A stretch of 15,980 nucleotides of DNA from Actinomycetes bacterium (GCA_023393755.1 JAEXCA010000240.1:1-15980), one strand, 5' to 3'; shown: positions 7,233-14,943, counted from the stretch's first letter. Program-made: numbers and translations. Notes: generated by a model not told the origin, from the sequence alone.

Positions 7233-8153
7233 ATGGTCGAGATCTTCACCGGCTTCGCCGTCATCACCCTGGCGGTGCTGGTCGGCTACCTCACCGCCCG
7301 GCTGGGCTTCCTCGGGGAGGGCGCCGGGCAGGTGCTGTCGCGGCTCAGCTTCTTCGTCCTCGCCCCCTTCCTGCTCTTCTCGGTGCTGGCGACCGCGGAC
7401 GTGGGGGCGCTGTTCTCCTCGCTGCTGCCGGTGTCGGCGATCGCCGCGCTGACCGTGATGGCGATCTTCGCGCTGGTGGCCGGGCTGGGCTGGCGGCGGG
7501 ATCTGGGCACCACCGTGATCGGAGCGCTGGGCTCGGGCTACGTCAACGCCAACAACATCGGCATCCCGATCGCGGTGTACATGCTCGGCAACGCCGCCTA
7601 CTCCGCCCCGATCGTGCTGCTGCAACTGCTGATCTTCGCCCCGATCGCGCTGGCCAGCCTGGACGGGCAGGTGAAGGGCAGGTTCTCGGTCGGCAGCCTG
7701 GTCCGCTCGGTGGTGACCAACCCGATCATCATCGCCTCGCTCGCCGGGCTGGTGATCGCGCTGCTCGGCCTCGAACTGCCCCCGATCGTGCTGGCACCGA
7801 TCGAGTCGATCGGGCATGCCGCCGTCCCGGTGATCCTGATCTCCTTCGGCATGTCGCTGGCCGGCCAGCGGATGCTGGAACCGGGCTCGGGCCGGCGCGA
7901 CGCGGTGTTGGCGAGCCTGCTGAAGCTGATCGCGATGCCGGCCACCGCCTACCTGGTCGGACGGTTCGGGTTCGGGCTGGACGCCCACTCGCTCTACGCG
8001 GTGACGGTCCTGGGTGCCCTGCCGAGCGCGCAGAACGTGTTCCTCTACGCCCAGCGGTACGGCGTCGGCGAGACCGTCGCCCGCGATGTCGTCTTCCTGA
8101 CCACGATCGCCTCGCTCCCCCTCCTGTTCGGGATCGCGCTCCTGCTGGGCTGA
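7233..8153 (+). CDS. AEC (auxin efflux carrier) family permease
   Basis: A 306-residue membrane protein with about ten hydrophobic segments in two halves separated by a hydrophilic loop near residues 145-160. The family pattern is clear: GFAVITLAVLVGYLTARLGFL at the N terminus, LSFFVLAPFLLFSVL in helix 2, GSGYVNANNIGIPIAVYMLGN in the first half, and VTLGALPSAQNVFLYAQRYG-like sequence in the second. AEC proteins export or import small organic acids such as malate or malonate and other metabolites; the substrate cannot be read from sequence. The ATG at 7233 has no clear ribosome site, but a -10-like TAGGGT lies just upstream. It is divergent from the Mrp operon and followed by a separate iron-linked gene. 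Confidence 0.9.
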   Translation: MVEIFTGFAVITLAVLVGYLTARLGFLGEGAGQVLSRLSFFVLAPFLLFSVLATADVGALFSSLLPVSAIAALTVMAIFALVAGLGWRRDLGTTVIGALGSGYVNANNIGIPIAVYMLGNAAYSAPIVLLQLLIFAPIALASLDGQVKGRFSVGSLVRSVVTNPIIIASLAGLVIALLGLELPPIVLAPIESIGHAAVPVILISFGMSLAGQRMLEPGSGRRDAVLASLLKLIAMPATAYLVGRFGFGLDAHSLYAVTVLGALPSAQNVFLYAQRYGVGETVARDVVFLTTIASLPLLFGIALLLG

Positions 8154-8203
8154 CCACGCCGCTCGCGAGGTATTTACGTCAGCTTCGCGTAGGGAAAATC
8201 CGC

Positions 8204-8219
8204 TAAGGTTGCCTCACCA
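8204..8219 (+). promoter_or_regulatory. Degenerate DtxR/IdeR-like iron box overlapping a -10 element
   Basis: TAAGGTTGCCTCACCA resembles the actinobacterial iron box (TTAGGTTAG-CCTAACC type) but is one base short in the middle and weak in the right half. TAAGGT (8204-8209) can also serve as the -10 of the downstream gene. Iron-dependent repression fits the siderophore-interacting product. The assignment rests on one imperfect match plus gene function. Confidence 0.35.
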
Positions 8220-8225
8220 CGATGC

Positions 8226-8231
8226 AGGAGG
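8226..8231 (+). promoter_or_regulatory. Ribosome binding site that sets the start of the siderophore-interacting gene
   Basis: AGGAGG lies 10 nt before the ATG at 8242. An in-frame TTG at 8209 would open a longer form, but it lies inside the putative -10/iron box and has no ribosome site, so 8242 is preferred. Confidence 0.65.
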
Positions 8232-8241
8232 CGCCACGCGC

Positions 8242-9057
8242 ATGCCGGAAGCCGAGAAGAACCCGACCTTCACCCTCACCCGCCAGCCCCTGGAACTCCG
8301 CCGCCGCCGGGTGCGGGTGCGCGAGACCCACCAGGTCACCCCTGCCTATCTCCGGGTGGTGTTCGAGGGATCGGACCTGGCGGGCTTCAGCTCCCTGGCG
8401 GCGGACGATCACCTGCGGATCTTCTTCCCGCCGGCCGGCGAACCCCTGCCCCAGCCGGACGGCGACGGCATGCCCGCCGGGCTGCGGAGCCGCGAGTACA
8501 CCCCCTTCGCCTGGGACGGCCGGGGCTGGCTGGCGATCGACTTCGTCCTGCACGGCGAGGGGGTCGCCTCGACCTGGGCGCAGCGGGCGAGGCCCGGTGA
8601 CGAGGTGTTCATCGGCGGGCCCCGGGGCTCGCTGGTGATGGCCGGCGCCCCCGACTGGTGGCTGCTGGCCGGAGACCTCACCGCCCTGCCGGCGATCCGC
8701 CGCCACCTCGCCGCCGTCGCCCCCGGCATCCCGGTCGACGTGGTGCTGCTCAGCGACGATCCCGCCGACCTGCAGGAGGTGACCAGCCCCGGCGAGCTCA
8801 CCGTCCGCTGGGTGCACCCGGCCGCCGGCTCACGCCCCGGCGACGTCACGCCCCTGCTGGACGCGCTGCGGAACCTGCCCACCCACCCGGGCGACGGCTT
8901 CGCGTTCATCGCCGCCGAGCAGGCGGTGGTCGCGCCCGCCCGCGCCTTCCTGACCGCCCGCGGCGTCGACCTCGAGCGCGCGGTGGTCAAGGGCTACTGG
9001 AAGCGCGGCGAAGCCGAGTACCACGCGCCGCACGGCACCGCCGCCACCGCTGGCTGA
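8242..9057 (+). CDS. Siderophore-interacting FAD/NAD(P)H protein (ferric-siderophore reductase, ViuB/YqjH-like)
   Basis: A 271-residue soluble protein. Residues 22-130 form the FAD-binding barrel, with VRVRETHQVTPAYLRVVFEG, the flavin motif REYTPF (R84-Y86-T87-P88), FVLHGEGVASTWA and GPRGS (126-130). Residues 138-260 form the SIP C-terminal domain, with WWLLAGDLTALPAI (D145), FIAAEQAVV (E226) and the closing signature KGYWKRGEAEYH (250-261). The family reduces ferric siderophores in the cytoplasm to release iron. Length matches the usual 260-280 residues, and no key motif is missing. A partial iron-box sequence overlaps its -10. No siderophore transporter or synthesis gene is adjacent, so it probably serves imported siderophores. 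Confidence 0.93.
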   Translation: MPEAEKNPTFTLTRQPLELRRRRVRVRETHQVTPAYLRVVFEGSDLAGFSSLAADDHLRIFFPPAGEPLPQPDGDGMPAGLRSREYTPFAWDGRGWLAIDFVLHGEGVASTWAQRARPGDEVFIGGPRGSLVMAGAPDWWLLAGDLTALPAIRRHLAAVAPGIPVDVVLLSDDPADLQEVTSPGELTVRWVHPAAGSRPGDVTPLLDALRNLPTHPGDGFAFIAAEQAVVAPARAFLTARGVDLERAVVKGYWKRGEAEYHAPHGTAATAG

Positions 9058-9128
9058 CCGAGCCGCGGATCCATGCCCTGGCGCTTTGCCGCCCGCGTGG
9101 CAGACTGCCCCTGAGGAGGCAGAGCGTC

Positions 9129-9500
9129 ATGAGGCAACCGCAGCTCAAGCGGGTCTACGAACCGGCCGAACCGGCCGACGGCTTCCGCGTGCTGGTGGAC
9201 CGGCTGTGGCCCCGCGGAGTGAGCAGGGAACAGGCGGCGCTGGATCTCTGGCTGAAGGAGATCGCGCCCAGCGCCGAACTGCGCACCTGGTGGAACCACG
9301 ACCCGGAACGGCTGGACGGGTTCACCGCCCGCTACCGGGCCGAGCTGGCACGGAACCCGGCCGTCGCCGAGTTGACCGCGGTCCTGGCCGAGCACCCGGT
9401 GGTCACCCTGCTGTACGGCGCGAAGGATCCGGAGCTCAACCAGGCCGCCGTGCTGCGCGACTACCTGGCCGAGTTGCCGGACCGACCGTTCACTCGGTGA
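9129..9500 (+). CDS. DUF488 family protein (YeaO-like)
   Basis: A 123-residue soluble protein of the YeaO branch of DUF488. It shows LKRVYEP at the start, FRVLVDRLWPRGVSRE at 19-34, DLWLKEIAPSAELRTWWNHDP at 39-59, and LLYGAKDPELNQAAVLRDYL at 94-113. The biochemical role of the family is not established. The ATG at 9129 is preceded by GAGGAGG about 10 nt upstream, a clear ribosome site. It lies 71 bp after the siderophore-interacting gene with no terminator I can see, so the two may share transcripts, although the products have no known functional link. Confidence 0.88.
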   Translation: MRQPQLKRVYEPAEPADGFRVLVDRLWPRGVSREQAALDLWLKEIAPSAELRTWWNHDPERLDGFTARYRAELARNPAVAELTAVLAEHPVVTLLYGAKDPELNQAAVLRDYLAELPDRPFTR

Positions 9501-9618
9501 GCGAAGCGGTCCTTGGCTCCGGTCCGGGAGAGGTTGGGCGAGGCCCGGCATGCCAGCCCGGCGCCGACGAAGCGATCCGTCCGCCGACCGTGCTGGCGGC
9601 GGGCTCCGGCGGGCGTGG

Positions 9619-9624
9619 AAGAAT
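9619..9624 (+). promoter_or_regulatory. Candidate -10 element (leaderless) for serB
   Basis: AAGAAT sits 6 nt before the GTG at 9631, at the distance seen in leaderless actinobacterial genes. The only ribosome-site candidate, GGAAG, overlaps it. The rest of the 130-bp gap after the DUF488 gene (9501-9630) shows no gene and no convincing terminator. It contains a short GAAGCGRTCC direct repeat (9503-9512 and 9570-9579). Confidence 0.3.
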
Positions 9625-9630
9625 CCTGCC

Positions 9631-10824
9631 GTGACCGACCCCACCCATTCCCTGGCGGCGACCATCACCGGGGCGGACGCGCCGGGGCGGCTCGATCGGC
9701 TGATGGCGGCGATCTCGGGCAGCGAGGTGGAGATCCTCGACCTGGAGCAGACCGTGGTGCGCGGCCAGCTGAGCATCGGCCTGCTGCTGGCCGCCACCCC
9801 GGAGACCGCCGACGCGGTGGCCGACCGCCTGGCCGGCAGTTGCGCCAGGCTGGGCCTGAGCCTGTCGATGGCCGAGGGGGTCGGCGACAACCCGCCGCGG
9901 CTCAACCGGACGATCGTGACCATCCTGGGACGGCCGCTGCTGACCGCCCATCTGGCCACCACGGCCAGGGTGATCGCCGGGCTGGGCGGGAACATCGACC
10001 GTAGCCGGCGGCTCTCCCGCACGCCGCTCACCACCGTCGAACTGTGGGTCTCCAACGTGGAGCCGGCGGCGTTGCGCACCGAACTGGCAGCGGCGGCGGC
10101 CAGCACCGGCTTCGACGTCTCGGTCTCCGCCGCCGGTCTGGCCCGGCTGGGCCGCCGGCTGGTCGTGATGGACGTCGACTCCACCCTGATCCGCGACGAG
10201 GTGATCGATCTGGTCGCCGCCCACGCCGGCCGGCAGTCCGAGGTGGCGGCGATCACCGAGCGCGCGATGCGCGGCGAACTCGACTTCGCCGAGAGCCTGC
10301 GGCAGCGGGTGGCCGCCCTGGCCGGACTGCCGATCGGCGTGCTCGACGAGGTGCGCCGCTCCGTCCGGCTGACTCCCGGCGCGCGAACCCTGATCGCCAC
10401 GCTGCACGACCTGGGGCTGTCCATCGGGGTGGTCTCCGGCGGCTTCATCGAGGTGGTCGGCCCGCTGGCCACGGAGCTGGGCATCACCTACGCCCGCGCC
10501 AACCGGCTCGACGTGGCCGGCGGCCGCCTGACCGGCCGGATCGCCGGGCCGATCGTCGACCGGGCGGCGAAGGCCGCCACGCTGCGGGAGTGGGCGGCCA
10601 CCGAACACCTGCCGCTGGCCCGCACGATCGCGATCGGGGACGGCGCCAACGATCTCGACATGCTGGCCGCGGCCGGTCTGGGGATCGCCTTCAACGCCAA
10701 GCCGGCGGTGAGGGCGTCCGCGGACACCTCGCTGAACCTCCCCTATCTGGATGCCGTGCTCTTCCTGCTCGGCCTGACCCGCGAAGAGGTGGAGGCGGCG
10801 GCCGCGGCCCGGCAGGACGGCTGA
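9631..10824 (+). CDS. serB: Phosphoserine phosphatase SerB with N-terminal ACT-like region
   Basis: A 397-residue protein. About residues 1-165 form an ACT-like regulatory region (ATITGADAPGRLDRLMAAIS, and a second fold near TIVTILGRP), as in actinobacterial SerB. Residues 175-390 form the HAD phosphatase. Its motif I is MDVDSTLI, with nucleophile D181 and acid/base D183. Motif II is VVSGGF (S269), K314 lies in AAKAATLREW, and motif III is GDGANDLD (336-343). The enzyme hydrolyses O-phospho-L-serine to serine, the last step of serine synthesis, in the cytoplasm; all catalytic residues are present. I chose the GTG at 9631 (VTDPTHSLAATITG) over an upstream ATG at 9550, whose extension is arginine-rich and unlike the family. 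It converges with the GH1 gene 9 bp away. Confidence 0.93.
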   Translation: MTDPTHSLAATITGADAPGRLDRLMAAISGSEVEILDLEQTVVRGQLSIGLLLAATPETADAVADRLAGSCARLGLSLSMAEGVGDNPPRLNRTIVTILGRPLLTAHLATTARVIAGLGGNIDRSRRLSRTPLTTVELWVSNVEPAALRTELAAAAASTGFDVSVSAAGLARLGRRLVVMDVDSTLIRDEVIDLVAAHAGRQSEVAAITERAMRGELDFAESLRQRVAALAGLPIGVLDEVRRSVRLTPGARTLIATLHDLGLSIGVVSGGFIEVVGPLATELGITYARANRLDVAGGRLTGRIAGPIVDRAAKAATLREWAATEHLPLARTIAIGDGANDLDMLAAAGLGIAFNAKPAVRASADTSLNLPYLDAVLFLLGLTREEVEAAAAARQDG

Positions 10825-10833
10825 GCCGGCTGC

Positions 10834-12057
10834 TCACGCCTGGGCCGAGCCACTCCGATCGGGCCGTCCGAGCGGGATCTCCTGGCGTCGGGCGAGGTCG
10901 CCGAGCCAGGCCAGGCTGGGCTTGGGCCGGCGGGCGAAGGTCTCCCGGTCGACCCCGACGAGTCCGAAGGTGGGCGCGTAGGAGCCCCACTCGTAGTTGT
11001 CGAGCAGCGACCAGTGCAGGTAGCCGCGAACGTCGCAGCCGTCGGCCATGGCGGCGGCCATGCCGGCGAGCGCTCCGGTGGTGTACTCGATCCGGCAGGC
11101 ATCGTCGGCGGTGGCGATGCCGTTCTCGGTCACCAGCATGGGGATGCCGCCGGTCACGGCCCGGGTGTGCCGGAGCGCCTGCCCCAGCGCCGCCGGGTAG
11201 TACTCCCAGCCGGTGAGGGTGAGCCGGGTGCCCGGCGGCCACGGCTGGGGTCCGTAGCCGAGTTCGTCGCCGGTCGGGCCGATGATGGTGCGCAGGTAGG
11301 ACTGCACGCCGACGAAGTCGTCGTCCCTGGCCTGCTCGAGGAAGTAGTCCTCGCGCCAGTACTGCCAGGCGTCGCGTTGGGCCTCCCAGCCGGGGACGGC
11401 CTGGAACACCTGGTTGGCGACCGACCAGCCCGCCCTGATGTGACCGGAGCCGCGCAGCACGTCGACGGCCGCCCGGTGGGCCCGACCCATGGCCTCGGCG
11501 AGCCGGGGGGACGGGCCGGCGGCATTGACCCCCTGTTCGGTGTCCGTCCGCGCCCAGGCCGGGCTGACCATCATGTTCGGCTCGTTGATGGTGACGACCC
11601 AGGTCACGTCCTCGAGGATCGAACCGACAGTCTCGGTGTAGCGGGCGAACCGGTCCGTCGCGTCGGCCGCCCGCCACCCGCCCTGGGCGTCCCACCAGCG
11701 CGGAAAGGTGAAGTGGTGGAGGGTGACGACCGGCTCGACGCCGCGGTCGCGGCAGGCGTCGATCATCCGCCGGTAGTGGGCGAGCTGTGCTCGGGACACC
11801 GCGCCCTTCTCCGGCTCGACCCGCGCCCACTCGACCGAGAACCGGTAGGCGTTGAGGCCGGCGCCGGCGAGCAGCGCGATGTCCTCCCCGTAGCGGTGAT
11901 AGGAGTCGCAGGCGTCGCCGGAGGGCTCCGGGACGGTCGTTCCCGGTGCGTACTCGGTCACCCAGTGGCCGGAGTTGGTGTTGTTGCCCTCGGTCTGGTG
12001 GGCGGCGGTCGCGGCGCCCCACAGGAAGCCCGCCGGCGCGGGAATGGTGGCTGTCAT
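10834..12057 (-). CDS. GH1 family beta-glycosidase
   Basis: A 407-residue glycoside hydrolase family 1 enzyme (retaining TIM barrel). It begins FLWGAATAAHQTEG (sugar-binding Q21) and has YRFSVEWAR (71-79) and LHHFTFPRWW (113-122). The acid/base is E159 in TINEPNM and the nucleophile is E311 in VTENGIA. The aglycone-side end is GYLHWSLLDNYEWGSYAPTFGLVGVD, with the usual W-E-W-like loop. It is shorter than the 440-480 residues of most family members but matches the compact actinobacterial form. No signal peptide is seen, so it acts on imported glycosides in the cytoplasm. It is third in a minus-strand unit, 42 bp after the GH13 gene, with a weak AGAAGG site 10 nt before the ATG. The substrate (beta-glucoside or another) is not readable. 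Confidence 0.92.
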   Translation of the reverse strand: MTATIPAPAGFLWGAATAAHQTEGNNTNSGHWVTEYAPGTTVPEPSGDACDSYHRYGEDIALLAGAGLNAYRFSVEWARVEPEKGAVSRAQLAHYRRMIDACRDRGVEPVVTLHHFTFPRWWDAQGGWRAADATDRFARYTETVGSILEDVTWVVTINEPNMMVSPAWARTDTEQGVNAAGPSPRLAEAMGRAHRAAVDVLRGSGHIRAGWSVANQVFQAVPGWEAQRDAWQYWREDYFLEQARDDDFVGVQSYLRTIIGPTGDELGYGPQPWPPGTRLTLTGWEYYPAALGQALRHTRAVTGGIPMLVTENGIATADDACRIEYTTGALAGMAAAMADGCDVRGYLHWSLLDNYEWGSYAPTFGLVGVDRETFARRPKPSLAWLGDLARRQEIPLGRPDRSGSAQA

Positions 12058-12099
12058 CGTGGGTCTGCCTTCTGGGGTCGTGCGGCCGGGAGTGGGTGG

Positions 12100-13719
12100 T
12101 CAGGCGAGGTCGAGGACGGCGTAGCCGAAGCCGGCCAGGCGCAGTTCGCCGGCTGAGCGGTCGATGCCGCGGCCGGCCAGGACCGTCGCCGCGCCGACGC
12201 CCGGGAAGGCCAGCCCGACCGTCCGGCCGCTCGGGTTCAGGGCCACCAGGAGCGACTGGTCCTCGCCGCGGGTGTACGCCAGCGGATAGCCGGTGGCGAG
12301 GACCCGGATCGGCGACGAGGCGTGAAGCCGCGGGTCACCGTGCCGGAGCTGGATCAGCCTGCGCACCAGGTGCAGCAACGAGTCCTCGTCCGCGATGGAC
12401 GCGGCGACGGTGGGCGCATCCGGCGCCGGGTCGCGCGGCAGGTACCGGGATTCGGCCGGGTCGCCCGGACCGTACCCGCCGGGCAGCGATCCCCACTGCA
12501 TCGGGGTGCGCGAGCCGGCGCGCTCGTAGGTGGGTTCCAGCCGGGAGCCCTCGAGGGTGGGCGTCCCCGGAAGGTACCTCATTCCGATCTCGTCGCCGTA
12601 GTAGAGGCAGGGCATCGCCGGCCAGCTGAGCACGAGCGTCAGCGCGACCGCCGCCTGGTGGGCGTCGCGGGGGCCCGCGACCAGCCGGGTGAAGTCGTGG
12701 TTCGAGGTCGGCAGACCGACCACGCCGGAGCGTCCGTACCGCTCGCCCGGGTCGGCGGCCGCGATGGCTGCGGCCGCTTCCTCCCAGGCCGCGACGAAGC
12801 GCGACGCGTCGCCCCGGCCGGCCGGGTCGGCCCAGCAACCGTCCTGGTGCCAGGTCGAGTTCACGGTGCCGGCGCCGTTGTTCCACAGCGATCGGAGCGG
12901 CAGTCCGTCCGTCGGGCCGCCGAAGTGCAGCAGGAAGTCGGCGTGGAACCCGGCCGGGACCGACACCCGCGGATCTCCCCACTCGGCGGCCAGGATCCGG
13001 TCCGGATACGCGTCCCGGAGCCAGTCGCGGAACTCCCGCCAGATCCGGCGGGTCTCGGCGAGCCCTGGATCGTCCTTCACCAGCGAGGCCGCCATGTCGA
13101 CCCGGAAGCCCGCCACGCCGAGGTCGAACCAGCGGGCCATGGTCCGGCGGAGCGCCTCCCGGTTCGCGCGGGGACCCGGCGCATCCGGCGGCTGCCGCCA
13201 GGGCTCGTCCGGGTCCGGTCGGGCGTACCCGTAGTTCAGTGCCGGCTGGAAGGGCAGGAAGTTCGGCAGGTAGTAGCGGCCCGCGCCCTGAACTGATTGC
13301 CATCCCTGGCGAGGCGAGTCGGTCCAGATGTAGCGGTCGCGGACCGCCGGCTCGGCGTCCGGGGCGCTCGCGGCGAGGAACCACGGGTGCTGGTCCGAGG
13401 TGTGGCCCGCCACCAGATCCAGCAGGATCGCGATTCCGCGGCCGGCGGCCTCGTCGCACAGCGCGGCCAGGTCCTCGTTGCTGCCGTAGCGGGGGGCCAC
13501 GTTCAGGTAGTCGGTGACGTCGTACCCGGCGTCCTGGAAGGGCGACGCGAAGCAGGGGTTGAGCCACAGCGCGTCCACCCCGAGCCAGGCGAGGTAGTCG
13601 AGTCGCTGCCGGATCCCGTCGAGATCGCCGATGCCGTCGCCACTGGCATCGGCGAAGCTCTGCGGATAGATCTGGTACAGGACGGTGTCGCCCAGCTTCC
13701 TGGTCAGGTCGGGCCTCAT
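12100..13719 (-). CDS. GH13 (alpha-amylase family) glycosidase, alpha-glucosidase-like
   Basis: A 539-residue cytoplasmic enzyme without signal peptide. It begins VLYQIYPQSFADASGDGIGDL, typical of the oligo-1,6-glucosidase/alpha-glucosidase branch. Conserved region I is DLVAGHTSD (101-109), where the usual asparagine before the histidine is glycine (G105). The nucleophile is D208 in GFRVDMA, the general acid E246 in AAEWGDP, and the third carboxylate D342 in PTSNHDF, so the triad is intact. CLYYGDEIGM and RTPMQW follow, then a C-terminal beta domain with LLVALNPSGR. It should cleave terminal or short alpha-glucosides. The ATG at 13719 has GGAGG 7 nt upstream, and the gap to the oxidoreductase stop is 16 bp. 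Trehalose synthase or sucrose-type activity cannot be excluded. Confidence 0.9.
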   Translation of the reverse strand: MRPDLTRKLGDTVLYQIYPQSFADASGDGIGDLDGIRQRLDYLAWLGVDALWLNPCFASPFQDAGYDVTDYLNVAPRYGSNEDLAALCDEAAGRGIAILLDLVAGHTSDQHPWFLAASAPDAEPAVRDRYIWTDSPRQGWQSVQGAGRYYLPNFLPFQPALNYGYARPDPDEPWRQPPDAPGPRANREALRRTMARWFDLGVAGFRVDMAASLVKDDPGLAETRRIWREFRDWLRDAYPDRILAAEWGDPRVSVPAGFHADFLLHFGGPTDGLPLRSLWNNGAGTVNSTWHQDGCWADPAGRGDASRFVAAWEEAAAAIAAADPGERYGRSGVVGLPTSNHDFTRLVAGPRDAHQAAVALTLVLSWPAMPCLYYGDEIGMRYLPGTPTLEGSRLEPTYERAGSRTPMQWGSLPGGYGPGDPAESRYLPRDPAPDAPTVAASIADEDSLLHLVRRLIQLRHGDPRLHASSPIRVLATGYPLAYTRGEDQSLLVALNPSGRTVGLAFPGVGAATVLAGRGIDRSAGELRLAGFGYAVLDLA

Positions 13720-13735
13720 CGGGCAGCCTCCGGCG

Positions 13736-14854
13736 TCAGTGTTGGGCGTCCTCGTGGACCCGGTCGTGGATGCGGTGGGCGTCGCCGCGGTCGCGGTCGG
13801 GCATCGGGTCGGGCGGGACGAAGCCGGTGGTCAGCGTCTGGGTCACGCCGGACCGGGCGGCCTCCATCGCGGCCAGCATCACCTCGAGCACGTGGAAGGC
13901 CTGCTCCGGCCTGGTGTACGGCGGCTCGCCGGTGCGCACGCAGTGGACGAGATGGGAGAGCCCGTCGGTCCAGGGCCAGTACCGCGACCGGCTGTCGAAG
14001 ACCTGCCAGGCGCCGGCCGAGTTGGCCCAGTACTCCAGGCCGTCCGGGGCCCAGTCGTCGCCCTGCAGCTGCAGCGTGCCCTCCAGCCCGTAGACCTCGA
14101 CGGCCGGCCCGCGGTACTTCTGCATGCCGAACGCGGTGGTCACCGTCGACAGCGCTCCGGACTCGTGCTCGATGACGATCTGGAAGGTGTCGTCGGTCTC
14201 CACCGTGATCAGGTCGCCCTCGACGACCCGCTCCGGTCGGCTCAGCGCCGACATCGCCGTGACCCGGCGGGCCGGGCCGAGCAGGCCGGTCAGCGTGGTG
14301 ACGTTGTAGACGCCGAGGTCGAACAGCGGGCCACCACCGGGCCCGTAGAACCACTTGCCCCAGTCCGGCCCGTCCCAGCCGTAGCGGGCCCGGGCGAGCA
14401 GTGGCTTCCCGATGTCGCCGCGCCCGATCCGGCGCAACATCTCCTGATAGTCGGGGCTCAACTGCACATGGGGTGCGCACACCAGCCGGCCGGTCGCCGA
14501 CCGCGCGGTTTCCAGCAGCTCGCGGCCGGCCTCCAGGGTGGTCCCCATCGGCTTCTCCACCAGGACGTGCTTGCCGGCGCGGAGTGCCCTGGTGGCGAGT
14601 TCGGCGTGGGAGTCCATGGACGTCAGCACCACGACGATGTCGACATCGTCGCTGTCGATCACCTCCTCGGCCGAGGTCGTCACCCGATCGATCGGATACT
14701 TCGCCTGAACGGCCTCCAGCCGGGCCCGGTCCACGTCGGAGCCGACCACACCGCGCACCTGTCCGCGGGCGATCAGGTTGACCACCAACGGAAGGTAGGC
14801 GTTCTGCGCCACGCTGCCGCAACCGATGATGCCGATGGACACGGGGTCGTTCAT
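13736..14854 (-). CDS. Gfo/Idh/MocA family NAD(P)-dependent sugar oxidoreductase
   Basis: A 372-residue protein. Residues 1-125 form the Rossmann domain, with IGIIGCGSVAQNAYLPL (dinucleotide motif G11-C-G13) and the EKPMG signature (100-104), where K101 is the conserved catalytic lysine. The second domain has GGGPLFDLGVYNV (173-185), with D179 and Y183 where many members have D-x-G-x-H. The family oxidises or reduces hydroxyls of sugars, inositols or sugar acids with NAD(P). It is the first gene of the leftward unit and starts at the ATG at 14854 behind AAGGAG, 8 nt upstream. The tail is rich in H, D and R (DRDRGDAHRIHDRVHED). Its neighbours are two glycosidases and a divergent bicupin/ROK pair, pointing to sugar breakdown. 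The exact substrate is unknown. Confidence 0.92.
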   Translation of the reverse strand: MNDPVSIGIIGCGSVAQNAYLPLVVNLIARGQVRGVVGSDVDRARLEAVQAKYPIDRVTTSAEEVIDSDDVDIVVVLTSMDSHAELATRALRAGKHVLVEKPMGTTLEAGRELLETARSATGRLVCAPHVQLSPDYQEMLRRIGRGDIGKPLLARARYGWDGPDWGKWFYGPGGGPLFDLGVYNVTTLTGLLGPARRVTAMSALSRPERVVEGDLITVETDDTFQIVIEHESGALSTVTTAFGMQKYRGPAVEVYGLEGTLQLQGDDWAPDGLEYWANSAGAWQVFDSRSRYWPWTDGLSHLVHCVRTGEPPYTRPEQAFHVLEVMLAAMEAARSGVTQTLTTGFVPPDPMPDRDRGDAHRIHDRVHEDAQH

Positions 14855-14888
14855 TCGTCACTCTCCTTCGAGTCGGGGATACCCCCAC

Positions 14889-14894
14889 AACATA
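14889..14894 (-). promoter_or_regulatory. Candidate -10 element of the leftward sugar operon
   Basis: The minus strand reads TATGTT, preceded by GG, a fair -10 that would start transcription near 14882 and give a leader of about 28 nt with its AAGGAG site. No good -35 is present at 16-18 bp; that region is covered by the 20-bp-phased repeats, so an activator or repressor may act there. Confidence 0.4.
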
Positions 14895-14943
14895 CCAACT
14901 AGCAGACCACTTAGGCCAGTAGCCAATCAGATAGACCAGTAGC
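14894..14943. repeat. Three direct repeats phased at exactly 20 bp, probable operator array
   Basis: Ten-base units lie at 14894-14903 (ACCAACTAGC), 14914-14923 (GGCCAGTAGC) and 14934-14943 (GACCAGTAGC). The core is CCAnTAGC-like, and TAGC occurs at the same place in each, 20 bp apart, or about two helical turns. The array fills the divergent region between the oxidoreductase and bicupin genes. It overlaps the expected -35 areas of both promoters. Extra AGACCA-type half-sites (14904-14911) lie between the units. Confidence 0.6.

Noticed and set aside
6995..7267. 90-codon minus-strand frame in the divergent region upstream of mnhA
   Set aside because: It covers the promoters and the start of the AEC gene, has no family resemblance, and does not join mnhA in frame. 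A leader or regulatory region explains the stretch better.
4132..7452. 1106-codon open frame on the plus strand opposite mnhA
   Set aside because: The translation is rich in G, Q, H, R and D with no hydrophobic pattern or domain. It is the antisense shadow of a GC-rich gene whose minus-strand product is clearly MnhA.
9550..9630. 27-residue N-terminal extension of SerB from an upstream ATG
   Set aside because: The extension is Arg-rich and unlike SerB proteins, and the ACT-like fold begins right after the GTG at 9631.
10818..10828. Short hairpin CGGCT-G-AGCCG over the serB stop, as a terminator between serB and the GH1 gene
   Set aside because: The stem is 5 bp with a one-base loop, so it cannot form as drawn. 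The two convergent genes are only 9 bp apart and I see no convincing terminator there.
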